Source: Blastocladiella britannica
Taxonomy: Eukaryota; Blastocladiomycota; Blastocladiomycetes; Blastocladiales; Blastocladiaceae
Assembly (NCBI GenBank): GCA_025349905.2
Contig: MU624599.1
Span: 1-43,245 of the forward strand
DNA: 43,245 nucleotides
Direction: 5' to 3'
Positions 43,056 to 43,245 of this stretch are shown one piece after another. Numbering within the stretch: the first letter of the stretch is position 1; the number at the start of each line of letters is the position of its first letter. The position numbers and the translations under genes were made by a program. The notes beneath the pieces were generated by a model that was not told where the DNA came from, did not search any database, and saw only the letters and a program-made list of their open reading frames with translations.

Positions 43056-43245
43056 TCAAGTACCAGCGGCGGTCTTGGCCGCCGCCCTCGCCTTGGCCGC
43101 CGCGACCTTGGCCATCGCCTTCGCCGCCGCGTCCTTGTACTCGGACGATGCCAACAACTCGGCCTGCCGGACAGCCGCCGTCGCCTTCGCCACCTTCACA
43201 AATGCCACCGCCGCCGCACGGTCCTCGGAGAGCTGCGCCACCTTG
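43056..43245 (-). CDS. 3' end of an Ala/Lys-rich protein gene, cut by the window edge
   Basis: The reading frame runs off the right edge, and its stop is at 43056-43058. The visible 60 or so residues (AQLSEDRAAAVAFVKVAKATAAVRQ ... AMAKVAAAKARAAAKTAAGT) are strongly helical and rich in Ala and Lys with regular spacing, like the basic helical tail of an RNA- or chromatin-associated protein. No ATG lies inside the window. Too little is present to name a family. It converges on the kinesin-13 gene, with 102 bp between the stops. Confidence 0.5.
   Translation of the reverse strand, partial: KVAQLSEDRAAAVAFVKVAKATAAVRQAELLASSEYKDAAAKAMAKVAAAKARAAAKTAAGT

Overview
This window is nuclear DNA from a eukaryote, most likely a zoosporic (flagellated) fungus. 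Genes are tightly packed on both strands, coding DNA is GC-rich, and most genes carry short (about 50-125 nt) spliceosomal introns with T- or A-runs that end in CAG, TAG or AAG. Start codons usually follow A-runs. An LRRC45 homologue (centriole linker), a kinesin-13 and a PX-BAR sorting nexin next to fungal-style FEX, UTP30 and GON7 genes point to a lineage that keeps centrioles; Blastocladiomycota or a chytrid is my inference, not something the sequence proves. I rebuilt exon junctions by hand from GT..AG signals and reading phase. For nearly every gene the spliced length is an exact multiple of three.

Layout, left to right. 0.2-2.4 kb: CDT2/DTL-like WD40 protein (+). 2.4-5.0 kb: a damaged C2H2 zinc-finger gene and a USP-type deubiquitinase gene without its catalytic cysteine box (both -). 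5.1-5.6 kb: small secreted protein (+). 5.7-7.9 kb: RBMS/MSSP-type two-RRM protein (-). 8.4-11.1 kb: one-pass membrane protein with a Cys-rich ectodomain (+). 11.2-12.8 kb: FEX fluoride exporter (-). 13.0-15.1 kb: LRRC45 (+). 15.5-19.5 kb: tomosyn/STXBP5 (+). 19.6-21.3 kb: ACOT9-type acyl-CoA thioesterase (-). 21.6-24.0 kb: SIRT1-type sirtuin (-). 24.1-24.7 kb: F-box-like protein (+). 24.8-26.9 kb: unknown membrane protein (-). 27.1-28.1 kb: UTP30/RSL1D1 L1-domain protein (-). 28.4-30.6 kb: BRCT-BRCT-SWIM-ATP-dependent DNA ligase (+). 30.7-32.6 kb: degenerate histidine kinase with an intact receiver (-). 33.0-33.4 kb: GON7-like KEOPS subunit (-). 33.4-35.3 kb: two-TM sensor-like protein (+). 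35.5-36.6 kb: membrane-anchored SET protein (+). 36.6-38.1 kb: PX-BAR sorting nexin (-). 38.3-39.5 kb: ribosomal protein L5/uL18 with a box C/D snoRNA (U80/snR60 type) in its intron (+). 39.6-43.0 kb: kinesin-13 with an N-terminal SAM domain (+). 43.06 kb to the end: 3' part of another gene (-).

The genes do not form one pathway; this is ordinary housekeeping order in a compact genome. Several themes recur: genome maintenance (CDT2, sirtuin, ligase), ribosome and tRNA biology (UTP30, L5, snoRNA, GON7), microtubules and centrioles (LRRC45, kinesin-13), and membrane traffic (tomosyn, sorting nexin). The stretch 30.7-36.6 kb groups a pseudo-kinase with receiver, an output-less sensor and a membrane SET protein, and is the best candidate for unfamiliar signalling biology. 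The most solid new observations are the snoRNA inside the L5 intron, the ligase architecture, and recurrent GTTCG 5' splice sites.
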